Shown piece after piece: positions 1 through 8,391 of a DNA stretch of 47,360 bases. Location of the stretch: positions 1-47,360 of the forward strand of contig DIVR01000004.1 in assembly GCA_002428325.1 (NCBI GenBank), given 5' to 3'. The DNA is from a bacterium UBP4_UBA6127. GTDB lineage: Bacteria > UBP4 > UBA4092. Made by a program: the position numbers and the translations under genes. Position 1 is the stretch's first letter. Each line of letters starts with the position of its first letter. The notes under the pieces are model-generated. The model saw only the letters and a list, made by a program, of their open reading frames with translations. It was not told where the DNA came from and did no database searches.

Positions 1-526
1 AGCTGATAGTGATATCCAGGCATTGGCGCGAGAGGGGTTCATTACACTGGATATTAAGGCATATGATGAAGCAGACCTTCTGGGGGCTTATATCGTATTT
101 GGAGCTACCAATCAGAGAGATTTGAATGAAAAAATATACCAAGATGCTCAAAAGAGTAATAGTCTGGTGAACATTGTGGATACTCCTGACTTATGTCAGT
201 TTCAGGTTCCCGCTTCGGTTAAACGGGGTGATTTGATCATTTCGATATCAACCTCAGGCAAGTCTCCTGCTTTAGCAAAGAAAATCAGAAAAGACTTGGA
301 ACAACAATATTCCCAAGAATACATTCTGCTGCTTCAATGGCTGGACCAATGGCGTATGAAGATGAAGAGACATCCTCAATTAACCCAGAAAGACCGGGAA
401 ATTATTTTTAATAAGGTTGTTCAATATCCCCTTATTGAATGGATTAAAAATAACTCTGAAGGTACGGCTAATAAACAATTTAATCTGATAATGGGTCAAA
501 TTGTCCGTCAACATTTTAAAAAATAG
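1..526 (+). CDS. Precorrin-2 dehydrogenase / sirohydrochlorin ferrochelatase (CysG N-terminal/SirC type), 5' end cut by window
   Basis: The frame is open from base 2 to a TAG at 524-526, so the gene starts before the window. The visible part carries the end of the NAD-binding fold (YIVFGATNQRDLNEKI, then VNIVDTPDLCQFQVPA and RGDLIISISTSGKSPALA). This is the classic pattern of the siroheme synthase N-terminal domain, which oxidises precorrin-2 to sirohydrochlorin and may insert iron. A helical C-terminal part follows. hemA begins 16 bases downstream, so this is the first visible gene of a tetrapyrrole operon with hemA, hemC and cobA-hemD. The TTG at 23 is internal and is not the true start. 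The cobA-type methyltransferase that makes its substrate is present three genes on. Confidence 0.9.
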   Translation, partial: ADSDIQALAREGFITLDIKAYDEADLLGAYIVFGATNQRDLNEKIYQDAQKSNSLVNIVDTPDLCQFQVPASVKRGDLIISISTSGKSPALAKKIRKDLEQQYSQEYILLLQWLDQWRMKMKRHPQLTQKDREIIFNKVVQYPLIEWIKNNSEGTANKQFNLIMGQIVRQHFKK

Positions 527-542
527 TTATAATTAATCCTAT

Positions 543-1847
543 ATGAATGTAATAACATTAGGCATCAGCCATCACAAATCAAGCCTGGAATTAAGAGAAA
601 AACTGGTATTCCAGCCTGAAGAATTATCTTCGATATTACCGATATTAAAACAGACCTCCCAGTTGGATGAAGTCGTTATCTTATCAACCTGCAATCGTCT
701 GGAAATCTATGGTTCAACCAGCCAATCGATGTCTCATTCCATTTACAAAATAAAGAAGGCCCTGGCGGATATTAAGCAAATATCTCCTGCTGATTTTGCG
801 AATGATTTATATATCCATCATGGCCCCGGCGCAGTAAAACATCTCTTTCGTGTGGCATCTGGCCTGGACTCAATGGTGGTCGGGGAAACCCAGATATTGG
901 GCCAGGTAAAAGATGCCTATGAATCCGCTAAAACGGCTGGTTGTACAAAGACCCTCTTGAATGAGTTGTTCCAACGAGCCTTTGCCGTTGCCAAGGAAAT
1001 TCGCACCGATACTAAGATATCCCGTGGTGCTGTCTCAGTGAGTTCTGTGGCTGTGGGACTGGCAGATAAGTTGTTGAATGGTTTGGAGAATAAGACTGCC
1101 CTGGTTATTGGAGCCGGTGAAACCAGTGAATTAACATTAAAACACTTGCAGAAACAGGGATTAAAGAAAATATATTTAACGAATCGAAGTGTGGAAAAGG
1201 CAGAACAATTAGCTCACAAGTTTCATGGAAATGTGATACCCGTTCAGGAAATGACCTCCTGGATTCAAAAAATGGATATGGTCATTAGTTCAACCAGTTC
1301 CTCTGAATATATTTTGAACTATGCGGATATGAATGCGGCCTTAACAAAGAGCCGGAAGAAAAATCTGTTTATATTAGATATCGCTGTTCCCAGGGATATT
1401 GATCCTGAAATCAAGAATATCCCTGGAGTACATCTCTACAATATTGATGATATCAACCGGATTATTCAGGATAATCTAAAGAGCAGAACCGGTGAGATGG
1501 AAAAATGCGAAAAGATAATTGAAAATGAATACATGAGTTTTCTGAACTGGTATATGACCCTTTCTATCACCCCTGTGATACAGGGTTTGACTGGAAAAAT
1601 CGAAGAAATATGCGTTAAGGAAATTCATCGTGTCATAAAACAATCTGCCCAACTAGATGAGAATGAGCGGAAAGTATTAGAAAGATTAGCCAAAAGAATA
1701 CCAAGCCAAATCCTGCATTCTCCGATTTCAAATTTAAAAAAGGCTGTTGAGAGAGGGAATGGCTATTATTATGCAAAATCCATTAAAGAACTTTTTGAAT
1801 TAGAGATTGATGAGGGATCAGAACCTTCATCCGAGGAGAGTACTTAA
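543..1847 (+). CDS. hemA: Glutamyl-tRNA reductase
   Basis: HemA reduces glutamyl-tRNA(Glu) to glutamate-1-semialdehyde, the first committed step of C5-pathway tetrapyrrole synthesis. The 434 residues match the family length. The catalytic cysteine lies in STCNRLEIY (Cys50), followed by the substrate-domain motif GETQILGQVKDAYESA (about 113-128). The NADPH-binding domain has ALVIGAGETSELT (about 186-198), and a helical dimerisation tail completes the protein. The ATG at 543 starts on the family-typical MNVITLGISHHKSS. No clear Shine-Dalgarno sequence is visible there, so translation may depend on the upstream gene 16 bases away. Its stop overlaps the hemC start by one base (TAATG), which suggests coupling. 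Confidence 0.97.
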   Translation: MNVITLGISHHKSSLELREKLVFQPEELSSILPILKQTSQLDEVVILSTCNRLEIYGSTSQSMSHSIYKIKKALADIKQISPADFANDLYIHHGPGAVKHLFRVASGLDSMVVGETQILGQVKDAYESAKTAGCTKTLLNELFQRAFAVAKEIRTDTKISRGAVSVSSVAVGLADKLLNGLENKTALVIGAGETSELTLKHLQKQGLKKIYLTNRSVEKAEQLAHKFHGNVIPVQEMTSWIQKMDMVISSTSSSEYILNYADMNAALTKSRKKNLFILDIAVPRDIDPEIKNIPGVHLYNIDDINRIIQDNLKSRTGEMEKCEKIIENEYMSFLNWYMTLSITPVIQGLTGKIEEICVKEIHRVIKQSAQLDENERKVLERLAKRIPSQILHSPISNLKKAVERGNGYYYAKSIKELFELEIDEGSEPSSEEST

Positions 1848-2848
1848 TGGATAAGAGCCTTTTTGTAAGTAAAATTCGAATCGGTACCCGGAAAAGTGCC
1901 CTGGCGTTGGCTCAAACCAGACAAATTGAAAAATCCTTGCGGCAGCATTATCCTGATATTGAAATCATCATTAACCCCTATGAGACTTCTGGGGATAAGC
2001 TTAAGGATACATCCCTTTCCAATCTTGGAGGCAAAGGCCTCTTTACCAAAGAGATAGAAGAAGCCCTTTTAACCAACGAGATTGATATTGCTGTCCATAG
2101 CATGAAAGATTTTCCGGTTAATTATCCGGATACTTTGAAAATAGCCTCAGTTCCTTTACGGGAGTCTCCTTTCGATGTTCTTTTACTGAGTGAACAGCTT
2201 CTTATAAAATCTCAAGGGGTAACATCATCCTCCTTTTATGAGATTCTTCCCATGGGTGCCAAAGTGGGAACTACCAGTTTGCGAAGAAGTGCCCAGCTTA
2301 AAATATTCAGGCCGGATCTTCAAATAGTGCCTCTAAGGGGAAACATCACTACTCGTATCGAGAAACTTAAAAAAGGACTTTATGATGCCATCATCCTGGC
2401 GGAGGCTGGACTTAATCGGCTAGATATTGTAGATATTCTTGATAGATGCCCCATTCCGACTGATTTCATGTTGCCGGCAATCGGGCAGGGTGCCTTGGCA
2501 CTCGAATGCAGGCAAGATGATGTAAAGATGCATAACATTTTAAAATCCCTTAATGAGGAAAATAGCCATTCTGCCATACTCGCCGAAAGAGCCTTTCTGA
2601 AAGAACTGGGGGGAGGATGTAATTTCCCTGTCGCTGCTTATGCTTGTATACAGGATGGACAGCTGGTTTTAGAGGGAATGATAATGAATCCTTCAGGTTC
2701 CAGGTCTGTCAGGGGCACCGTCAGAACGCCGATTTCTTTTCCTGAGAAATCAGGGAAAATGTTGGCCCATAAATTACTTGATAATAAAGGCCAGTCAATC
2801 ATGGATGAGATACATGATACCTTGAGTCAGAAAGGGCAGACGGGATAA
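1847..2848 (+). CDS. hemC: Porphobilinogen deaminase (hydroxymethylbilane synthase)
   Basis: HemC polymerises four porphobilinogens into hydroxymethylbilane on a covalent dipyrromethane cofactor. Visible signatures are RIGTRKSALALAQT near the N terminus, SMKDFP (85-90), TTSLRRSAQL with the conserved arginines, RGNITTRIEKL, and the cofactor-attachment loop GGGCNFPVAAYA with its cysteine near residue 258. The length of 333 is slightly longer than the usual ~310 because of a short insertion around residues 117-135. The start ATG overlaps the hemA stop by one base. The next gene begins 2 bases after the TAA. Confidence 0.97.
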   Translation: MDKSLFVSKIRIGTRKSALALAQTRQIEKSLRQHYPDIEIIINPYETSGDKLKDTSLSNLGGKGLFTKEIEEALLTNEIDIAVHSMKDFPVNYPDTLKIASVPLRESPFDVLLLSEQLLIKSQGVTSSSFYEILPMGAKVGTTSLRRSAQLKIFRPDLQIVPLRGNITTRIEKLKKGLYDAIILAEAGLNRLDIVDILDRCPIPTDFMLPAIGQGALALECRQDDVKMHNILKSLNEENSHSAILAERAFLKELGGGCNFPVAAYACIQDGQLVLEGMIMNPSGSRSVRGTVRTPISFPEKSGKMLAHKLLDNKGQSIMDEIHDTLSQKGQTG

Positions 2849-2850
2849 TT

Positions 2851-4374
2851 ATGCCGGGAAAAGTTTATCTGGTGGGAGCCGGTCCGGGCGATCCGGGGCT
2901 CATTACTGTCAAAGCCCTGAAACTTATTGAAAAAGCAGATGTCTTGATTTATGACCAGCTAGCGAATAGCGAGTTTCTAAAAAAGGTAAAACCCGGTTGC
3001 GAGTTATTGGATGTTGGGAAAACTGCCGGGAATCACCCGGTTCCTCAGCCGGAAATAAACCGGCTTATGGTTGAAAAAGCAAAGGTTAATTCAGTGGTAG
3101 TAAGGCTCAAAGGGGGAGACCCTTTTGTTTTTGGCAGAGGTGGGGAAGAAGGCGAATATCTTGCTGAGAATAATATCCTTTTTGAAGTCGTCCCGGGGAT
3201 TAGTTCCTCTATCGCTGTTCCTGCTTATGCGGGAATACCTGTTACCCACCGGCAGACTGCATCAAGTTTTGCGGTGATTACCGGACATGAGGATATCAAC
3301 AAGGAAGAATCTTCCATTGATTGGAATGAAATGGCTCATGGAGCAGATACTCTTGTTATTTTGATGGGAATGGGAAACCTTGAACCGATAGTCGGTCAAT
3401 TACTAAAGGCTCACCTTGACCCGGGAAAACCCGTTGCTCTCATTGAAAAAGGAACAACTCCATCGCAGCGGACCCTTACCGGGGTCTTATCGAATATTGT
3501 TGAATTATCACAAATTCATGGCATAAAACCACCCGCTATCATTGTAGTCGGTGAGGTCGTTTTAAAAAGAAATAAACTCAACTGGTATGAAAATCTTCCC
3601 CTGTTCGGTAAAGTGATATGGGTTACCCGAAGCCGTACTCAGTCCAGCCAATTGGTTCAGTCATTACAAGCGTTGGGAGCCAGGGTGTTTGAAGTCCCAA
3701 CCATTCAGATTGATCCTCCCGATGAGGAGACCTCTCTGGAAGAAGCAGTCATTAATCTGCATAAGTATCATTGGTTGGTTTTTACCTCAGCCAATGGGGT
3801 TCAGAAGTTTTTTGAATGCCTGTTAAAAATTGGTAAAGATGCCCGCCAACTGGGTCCTGTCAAAATAGCTGCTATTGGCCCTGCCACGGCTGATAAACTG
3901 GGAGAATACTTAATTAAGCCTGACTTGATGCCTGTAGATTATGTTGCTGAATCTCTGGTTGATGCGTTTCATGGAATACCGCTAAACTCTAAAGCTGTCC
4001 TAATCGTCCGGGCCCAGGAAGCTCGGGATACATTGCCGCAGGGTTTATCTGCCATGGGAGCCCAAGTGGATATTGTACCGGCTTATAAAACTGTTATTCC
4101 GGAACAATCAGAGGTAATGGATAGGATAACTTCAGGTGAGATTCCTTTCCCGGATTTAGTTACTTTTACCAGTTCTTCCACTGTGGCTAATTTTGTTAAG
4201 ATCCTGCCGGAAACACTTTTGGTCCAAATCAAGAAGAAAAGCCAATTTGTTTCAATAGGTCCGATTACCAGCCAGGCTGCTGAAAATCTTGGGATTAATA
4301 TCAACATGGAAGCAGAGGTCTATACCATTCCCGGGTTGGTGGAGGCTATTCAGAAAATGTGTTCTCCCCGATGA
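2851..4374 (+). CDS. cobA-hemD: Fused uroporphyrinogen-III C-methyltransferase / uroporphyrinogen-III synthase
   Basis: This is a two-domain fusion of 507 residues. Residues 1 to about 245 are a SUMT (CobA) methyltransferase: VYLVGAGPGDPGLITVKAL, VVRLKGGDPFVFGRGGEE, PVTHRQTASSFAVITGHE. It converts uroporphyrinogen III to precorrin-2. From about 255 a HemD domain follows (GKVIWVTRSRTQSSQLVQ; LVFTSANGVQKFFE; VTFTSSSTVANFVK), which cyclises hydroxymethylbilane to uroporphyrinogen III. The fusion joins the branch-point synthase with the first enzyme of the siroheme/B12 branch, matching the precorrin-2 dehydrogenase at the head of the operon. The gene appears to close the operon; a gap with its own promoter-like signal follows. 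Confidence 0.95.
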   Translation: MPGKVYLVGAGPGDPGLITVKALKLIEKADVLIYDQLANSEFLKKVKPGCELLDVGKTAGNHPVPQPEINRLMVEKAKVNSVVVRLKGGDPFVFGRGGEEGEYLAENNILFEVVPGISSSIAVPAYAGIPVTHRQTASSFAVITGHEDINKEESSIDWNEMAHGADTLVILMGMGNLEPIVGQLLKAHLDPGKPVALIEKGTTPSQRTLTGVLSNIVELSQIHGIKPPAIIVVGEVVLKRNKLNWYENLPLFGKVIWVTRSRTQSSQLVQSLQALGARVFEVPTIQIDPPDEETSLEEAVINLHKYHWLVFTSANGVQKFFECLLKIGKDARQLGPVKIAAIGPATADKLGEYLIKPDLMPVDYVAESLVDAFHGIPLNSKAVLIVRAQEARDTLPQGLSAMGAQVDIVPAYKTVIPEQSEVMDRITSGEIPFPDLVTFTSSSTVANFVKILPETLLVQIKKKSQFVSIGPITSQAAENLGININMEAEVYTIPGLVEAIQKMCSPR

Positions 4375-4390
4375 TTCTGTGCTATTTTAA

Positions 4391-4424
4391 TTGACAGAAT
4401 TACCAGGGGCATTTTAAAATGCCC
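4391..4424 (+). promoter_or_regulatory. Promoter-like signal overlapping a perfect palindrome, upstream of the FHA gene
   Basis: A perfect -35 hexamer TTGACA (4391-4396) is followed after 18 bases by TAAAAT (4415-4420), five of six consensus -10 bases. The 18-bp perfect palindrome GGGCATTTTAAAATGCCC (4407-4424) covers the -10 region. It could be an operator, or a weak terminator hairpin for the hem operon, but no T-tract follows it. The FHA gene starts 47 bases downstream behind a purine-rich Shine-Dalgarno sequence. Confidence 0.45.
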
Positions 4425-4470
4425 TCGAATGCTTGATTTGCATTATGTTAACTAAAAGGGTGGGGACTTT

Positions 4471-5496
4471 ATGCCTAAGCTTATCGTAAAACTGGGTGAG
4501 AAGAAGGAATTTTCTTTTGATAAGCCCTTAATCCATATTGGCAGAGCTTTGGATAATGACTTGGTCATTGAGAATCTGAGCGTCTCGAGACGGCATGCAC
4601 AGATTGAAGATGAAAATGGTCGATTTTATGTTACAGATTTGGGCAGCGCCAATGGGACTTTCGTTAATGGAAACAGAGTGCAGAAGCAACTGTTGAAAGA
4701 CCAGGATGAGATTTCTGTTGGAAAAGTAAAATTGTTTTTTATAGATGATATCAAGGCTGAAGCTGAGCCCATGCCATTAAGTCCTTTTGATTTTGATAAG
4801 ACATTTGTTATTCCAAAAACGACCCCCTGCTTTTTTACTCTATTGGGAACAACAGAAGATAATTACCGCATTGATAAACCGGAAGCCTTTATCGGACGTG
4901 AATCCAACTGTGATATTGTGGTTCAGGATTGGCTGGCTTCCAAGAAACATGCTCGGATCAATATCATTGGCAACAACTGTATGTTGACCGATCTGGGTTC
5001 TCTGGCCGGCACCAAAGTGAATGGGCAGAAAATCAAAGATAAACTTCTAACGAATAACGATATGATTGAAATCGGTTTTACAAAGATTCGATTCAGAACC
5101 TCATTAGAATCTTCGATTGATATTCCCTCTCCGCAAATTCAGCCTTCTATCGAAAATGTCCATTCCAAGAGTGAAGAACCCAAGACCGTCAGAGTTAAGC
5201 AGGATGTAGCATCTCCAGTGCCTGTTGCCGCCGGGCGCGGAAAACTGGTGGCAAGCATCTTATCCCCTGTCTTCCATAAGGCTGATTGCATCTGGGCTAA
5301 TGGCATCAAGGAACAAAACCGTATCTATTTCGAAAGTGTCGAAGATGCCATTAAATCACGACATCATTCCTGTGGCACCTGCCAGCCGGGTCGGGATGCA
5401 AAGTATCTTTCCTCTTGGAAAGAAATGACTCAGGATGAAGATGAAACCGTGGCTGAACATGCCATGAAAATGCTTGAATTCATTAAATCCAGATAA
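4471..5496 (+). CDS. Double FHA-domain protein with C-terminal Ada-like zinc-binding motif
   Basis: The 341 residues hold two forkhead-associated domains, which bind phosphothreonine peptides. FHA1 (about 18-80) has IHIGRALDNDLVI, SVSRRHAQI and GSANGTFVNG. FHA2 (about 125-195) has AFIGRESNCDIVV, SKKHARI and GTKVNGQKI, with a less canonical phosphate-binding Ser/His block. A Pro/Ser/Glu-rich linker (about 205-250) leads to a C-terminal module, FHKADCIWA then SCGTCQP. This resembles the His-Cys-Cys-Cys zinc fold seen in Ada-like and some nuclease-linked proteins. No membrane segment or signal peptide is seen, so it is probably cytoplasmic. No Ser/Thr kinase is encoded in the window. comF follows 21 bases on. 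The function is unknown. Confidence 0.85.
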   Translation: MPKLIVKLGEKKEFSFDKPLIHIGRALDNDLVIENLSVSRRHAQIEDENGRFYVTDLGSANGTFVNGNRVQKQLLKDQDEISVGKVKLFFIDDIKAEAEPMPLSPFDFDKTFVIPKTTPCFFTLLGTTEDNYRIDKPEAFIGRESNCDIVVQDWLASKKHARINIIGNNCMLTDLGSLAGTKVNGQKIKDKLLTNNDMIEIGFTKIRFRTSLESSIDIPSPQIQPSIENVHSKSEEPKTVRVKQDVASPVPVAAGRGKLVASILSPVFHKADCIWANGIKEQNRIYFESVEDAIKSRHHSCGTCQPGRDAKYLSSWKEMTQDEDETVAEHAMKMLEFIKSR

Positions 5497-5517
5497 GATC
5501 AGGAAGCTAAGATTGCC

Positions 5518-6270
5518 GTGAGCCTGGATGGGTTCCATCATCTAAGACGTGAAGTTTGGAAGACTTTTGTTGACTTGATTTTTCCAGTCAATTGCCGTGG
5601 TTGTGGAAAAAAACTGGGGTATGATGATATTTCCTCAGGATTTATTTGTCTCGATTGCTGGAAAAAGATTCCCATCCACCGACCTCCTTATTGCCGACGA
5701 TGCGGGCATCCTTCCGGGGACCTTTTTCATGATAAATGCCCTGAGTGTAAAAAGCTTAAAAAAGTCTATTTTCGTTTTGCCAGGGGTGTTTCTTCATATT
5801 CCGGGTTGCTTCGGGAGACCCTTCACAGGTTTAAATATCGGTATCAGACAGAATTAGGCACTCCGTTATCCGAGATGATGAAGGATTATTACCTATCCAG
5901 TAATGATTACGGCCCTATTGATAGAATCATTCCCGTTCCTTTACATCCGATTCGCTTCCGGGAAAGAGAATTTAACCAGGCAGAGATATTAGCCAGACCT
6001 TTGGCTGAGGCATTAAAAGTTCCCCTGGACATAAAAACACTTTATCGGACTCGTTATAATCCCCCTCAAATGACATTGGATTCCAAGGCCCGCTTTGAAA
6101 ATGTGCAGGGGCTTTTTGCAGCCAGCAATCCAGATATGATAAGAAATCAAAGAATCTTATTGATAGATGATGTCATGACCACCGGAGCCACTGTGAATGC
6201 CTGCGCCAGAACCCTGATGGAAGAAGGGGCCAGTGAAGTTTATGTCCTGGTTCTGGCCCGGGGAGATTAA
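5518..6270 (+). CDS. comF: ComF family phosphoribosyltransferase-like protein
   Basis: This 250-residue ComF-type protein starts at GTG 5518. The N-terminal region has paired zinc-ligand motifs (CRGCGKK, CLDCWKK, CRRCGHP, CPECKK; about residues 25-85). The C-terminal type I phosphoribosyltransferase domain ends with the PRPP loop ILLIDDVMTTGATVNA (about 215-230). RFREREFNQAEILARPLA is also family-typical. ComF proteins support DNA uptake and recombination in competent bacteria, but the family is widespread and its role here is unproven. cinA and pilT occur elsewhere in the window but are not linked. The gene converges on udk with 22 bases between the two stops. Confidence 0.9.
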   Translation: MSLDGFHHLRREVWKTFVDLIFPVNCRGCGKKLGYDDISSGFICLDCWKKIPIHRPPYCRRCGHPSGDLFHDKCPECKKLKKVYFRFARGVSSYSGLLRETLHRFKYRYQTELGTPLSEMMKDYYLSSNDYGPIDRIIPVPLHPIRFREREFNQAEILARPLAEALKVPLDIKTLYRTRYNPPQMTLDSKARFENVQGLFAASNPDMIRNQRILLIDDVMTTGATVNACARTLMEEGASEVYVLVLARGD

Positions 6271-6292
6271 ATAATAAAATCAATGTCAGGGG

Positions 6293-6946
6293 TTAGGGGG
6301 TTAGAAGGGTGTGACTGTCAGTTGTTCCTTCAGAAAGCCTGCGGATATATTCTCTTAACGTATTCACCATCACATTGATAGCTACTTTGTTCTGTCCCCC
6401 CTCAGGAATTATCAAATCAGCATATTGTTTGGTAGGCTCAACAAATTGTAAATGCATGATTCGAACAATATCCCGATATTGGGCAATAACCGATTCCACC
6501 GTTCTGCCCCGTTCCTGAATATCTCGGTTAAGTCTTCGGATAAATCGGATATCCGCATCGGTTTCCACATAAATCTTGATATTCATCATGTCGCGGAGTT
6601 CATTATCCTGGAGGGCAAAGATCCCTTCAATGATCAGTACATCCATCGGTTCGATATGCTCTGTTTCCGTTATTCTTGAATGTATTTTAAAATCGTAAAT
6701 GGGTTTTTCGATAGGCTGCCTATTTTTTAAAGTCTTAATATGCTCTTTAAGTAAATTCATATCCAAAGCCGACGGGTGGTCGTAATTGATTTTTTCCCTC
6801 TTTTCGAGGGGAAGATGGGACTGGTCCAGATAGTAAGAATCCTGGTGGATAATCTGAACTCCCTGGGAACCGACTTGCTTGGAAATGGCTTTGGCAACTG
6901 TTGTTTTGCCTGAACCGGTACCTCCGGCTATCCCTAAAATGAGCAT
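6293..6946 (-). CDS. udk: Uridine kinase
   Basis: Udk phosphorylates uridine and cytidine to UMP and CMP in pyrimidine salvage. The 217-residue protein opens with the P-loop GIAGGTGSGKTTVAKAI. The uridine-kinase signatures HQDSYYLDQSHLPLEKREKIN, YDHPSALD, DVLIIEGIFAL and RLNRDIQERGR follow. The length is normal. The gene reads away from glxK, with a 126-base divergent intergenic region at its start, and converges on comF. Confidence 0.95.
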   Translation of the reverse strand: MLILGIAGGTGSGKTTVAKAISKQVGSQGVQIIHQDSYYLDQSHLPLEKREKINYDHPSALDMNLLKEHIKTLKNRQPIEKPIYDFKIHSRITETEHIEPMDVLIIEGIFALQDNELRDMMNIKIYVETDADIRFIRRLNRDIQERGRTVESVIAQYRDIVRIMHLQFVEPTKQYADLIIPEGGQNKVAINVMVNTLREYIRRLSEGTTDSHTLLTP

Positions 6947-7072
6947 ATGAATACCTTTATTTTGAATTATTTCCTGATGAATCAGTATATCTTTTAGTAA
7001 TTTCTATCGTCAAGAATCTGATTTGAGATAAAATCTTTCCTGATTGAATCCATAACTTGAGAGAGTGGACGA

Positions 7073-8227
7073 ATGCCAAAAACAAACAAGCTCCAGACCA
7101 TCCTAATAGCTCCCAATGCCTTTAAGGAATCCCTGAATGCTTTTGAAGTCTCCCAAGCCATCGCCAAGGGGATTCTTCAAGTAAATCCCCATGTCGAGAT
7201 TATTCAAAAACCTATCGCCGATGGAGGGGATGGTACTTTGGATGTCCTGGTGAAGGGAACCCGGGGAAAATATAAAAAAGTCAAAGTCCAAGGTCCCATG
7301 GGAGATTGGGTAACAGCCCGATATGGAATCCTGGGGGATGGGAATACCGCCGTCATTGAAATGGCTGAGGCTTCGGGTTTAAGGCTGGTTTCTCCTGACA
7401 ATCGAAATCCCTTGCTGGCATCCACTTACGGTACAGGGGAATTGATCCGCCATGCTTTGGACCAAAAGGTGACGACCATCATCATTGGGATAGGCGGGAG
7501 TGCAACCGTAGATGCCGGTCTTGGGGCCATAATGGCTCTGGGAGGCCGATTTTATGATTCTAAGGGTAATTTGTCAGCCTTGGGCGGAGGTGCCCTTAAA
7601 ACCATTCATAGCGTTGATTTATCCGAATTGGATTCTCGATTAGCAATTACCAAAATCCTTGTTGCTTGCGATGTGAAGAATCCTTTGCTCGGTCCCCAGG
7701 GGACAGTGGCCTATTATGCCCCTCAAAAGGGAGCCACTGGCGATATGTTGCCGGTTTTGGAAGAAGGCATGATACATTTAGCCCGACTTCTGAGGAAATC
7801 CATCGGTAGAGATATCGGTAAAGTACCGGGTACAGGAGCTGCCGGGGGGCTTTCAGCCGGTTTAATGGCTTTTTGTGGAGCCCAATTGAAATCCGGTATA
7901 GAGATTGTGCTGGATGCCTTGGAGATGGATGATTCATTGAAAAAGGCTGACTGGGTCTTTACCGGGGAGGGTAAACTTGACCGGCAAACAGCTCAGGGAA
8001 AGGCTCCGGCTGGATTAGCCCTGCGGGCTGAAAAATATGGCTGTCCGGTCATTGCCTTGACTGGGATGATTGGGGAGGGTGCTGAGGCCCTTTATAAACA
8101 GGGTATCTCTTCCATCTTTTCCATTCAAAAGGGTCCTCTTTCCCTTCCCGAATCAATGTCTCAGACCGCTTTGCTTCTTACCAATACCGCCAATCGGGTT
8201 ATGCGGCTTATTGATATTGATAAATAA
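7073..8227 (+). CDS. glxK: Glycerate 2-kinase (GarK/GlxK family)
   Basis: The 384-residue protein has the diagnostic N terminus IAPNAFKESLNAFEVSQAI, followed by PIADGGDGTLDVL, STYGTGELIRHAL, GIGGSATVDAGLGAI and FTGEGKLDRQTAQGKAP. All are hallmarks of the GarK-type kinases that phosphorylate glycerate to 2-phosphoglycerate. It is divergent from udk. The next gene lies 262 bases downstream, behind a structured leader, so glxK is probably its own unit. No other glyoxylate or galactarate genes are visible, so the source of its substrate is unclear. Confidence 0.93.
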   Translation: MPKTNKLQTILIAPNAFKESLNAFEVSQAIAKGILQVNPHVEIIQKPIADGGDGTLDVLVKGTRGKYKKVKVQGPMGDWVTARYGILGDGNTAVIEMAEASGLRLVSPDNRNPLLASTYGTGELIRHALDQKVTTIIIGIGGSATVDAGLGAIMALGGRFYDSKGNLSALGGGALKTIHSVDLSELDSRLAITKILVACDVKNPLLGPQGTVAYYAPQKGATGDMLPVLEEGMIHLARLLRKSIGRDIGKVPGTGAAGGLSAGLMAFCGAQLKSGIEIVLDALEMDDSLKKADWVFTGEGKLDRQTAQGKAPAGLALRAEKYGCPVIALTGMIGEGAEALYKQGISSIFSIQKGPLSLPESMSQTALLLTNTANRVMRLIDIDK

Positions 8228-8267
8228 TTGATTATAAATAAGATAGATATCTAATATTAAAGCAATA

Positions 8268-8350
8268 TCTCTCGGTATCCTTTCGGAGGGGGACCCAGCT
8301 TGATGTGAACAGCCTGGGTCAGGCTCCGAAGCCAGGATACTCTTGAGAGA
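8268..8350 (+). ncRNA. Candidate structured RNA: long rod-like hairpin in a 5' leader
   Basis: This 83-base segment folds into one continuous rod of four helices: 8268-8273 with 8345-8350 (6 bp), 8274-8281 with 8334-8341 (8 bp, one G-U), 8282-8288 with 8324-8330 (7 bp), and 8292-8298 with 8314-8320 (7 bp). That is 28 pairs in total. They are separated by 3-base bulges on the 3' side (8342-8344 and 8331-8333) and a 3x3 internal loop (8289-8291/8321-8323). The apical loop is about 15 bases. No T-tract follows, so it is not a simple terminator. I do not recognise the RNA class. The strand is assigned from the downstream + strand gene. Confidence 0.55.
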
Positions 8351-8362
8351 AATAGTAGAGAT

Positions 8363-8389
8363 AAAATCAACCCCAATAGGGAGGATTTT
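8363..8389 (+). promoter_or_regulatory. Hairpin that sequesters a strong Shine-Dalgarno sequence
   Basis: AAAATC (8363-8368) pairs with GATTTT (8384-8389), and CCC (8372-8374) pairs with GGG (8379-8381) inside it. This encloses most of the strong ribosome-binding sequence AGGGAGG (8378-8384). Seven bases further is a TTG start (8392). It lies 12 bases after the rod-like RNA, so together they have the layout of a sensor plus a translation-controlling platform. That role is inferred. Confidence 0.4.
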
Positions 8390-8391
8390 CT

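Noticed and set aside
8302..8340. SRP RNA (4.5S-like) resemblance: GTGAAC followed by GGTCAGG
   Set aside because: The essential GGAA tetraloop and AGCAGC loop of the SRP core are missing, and the bases involved pair much better in the long rod-like hairpin.
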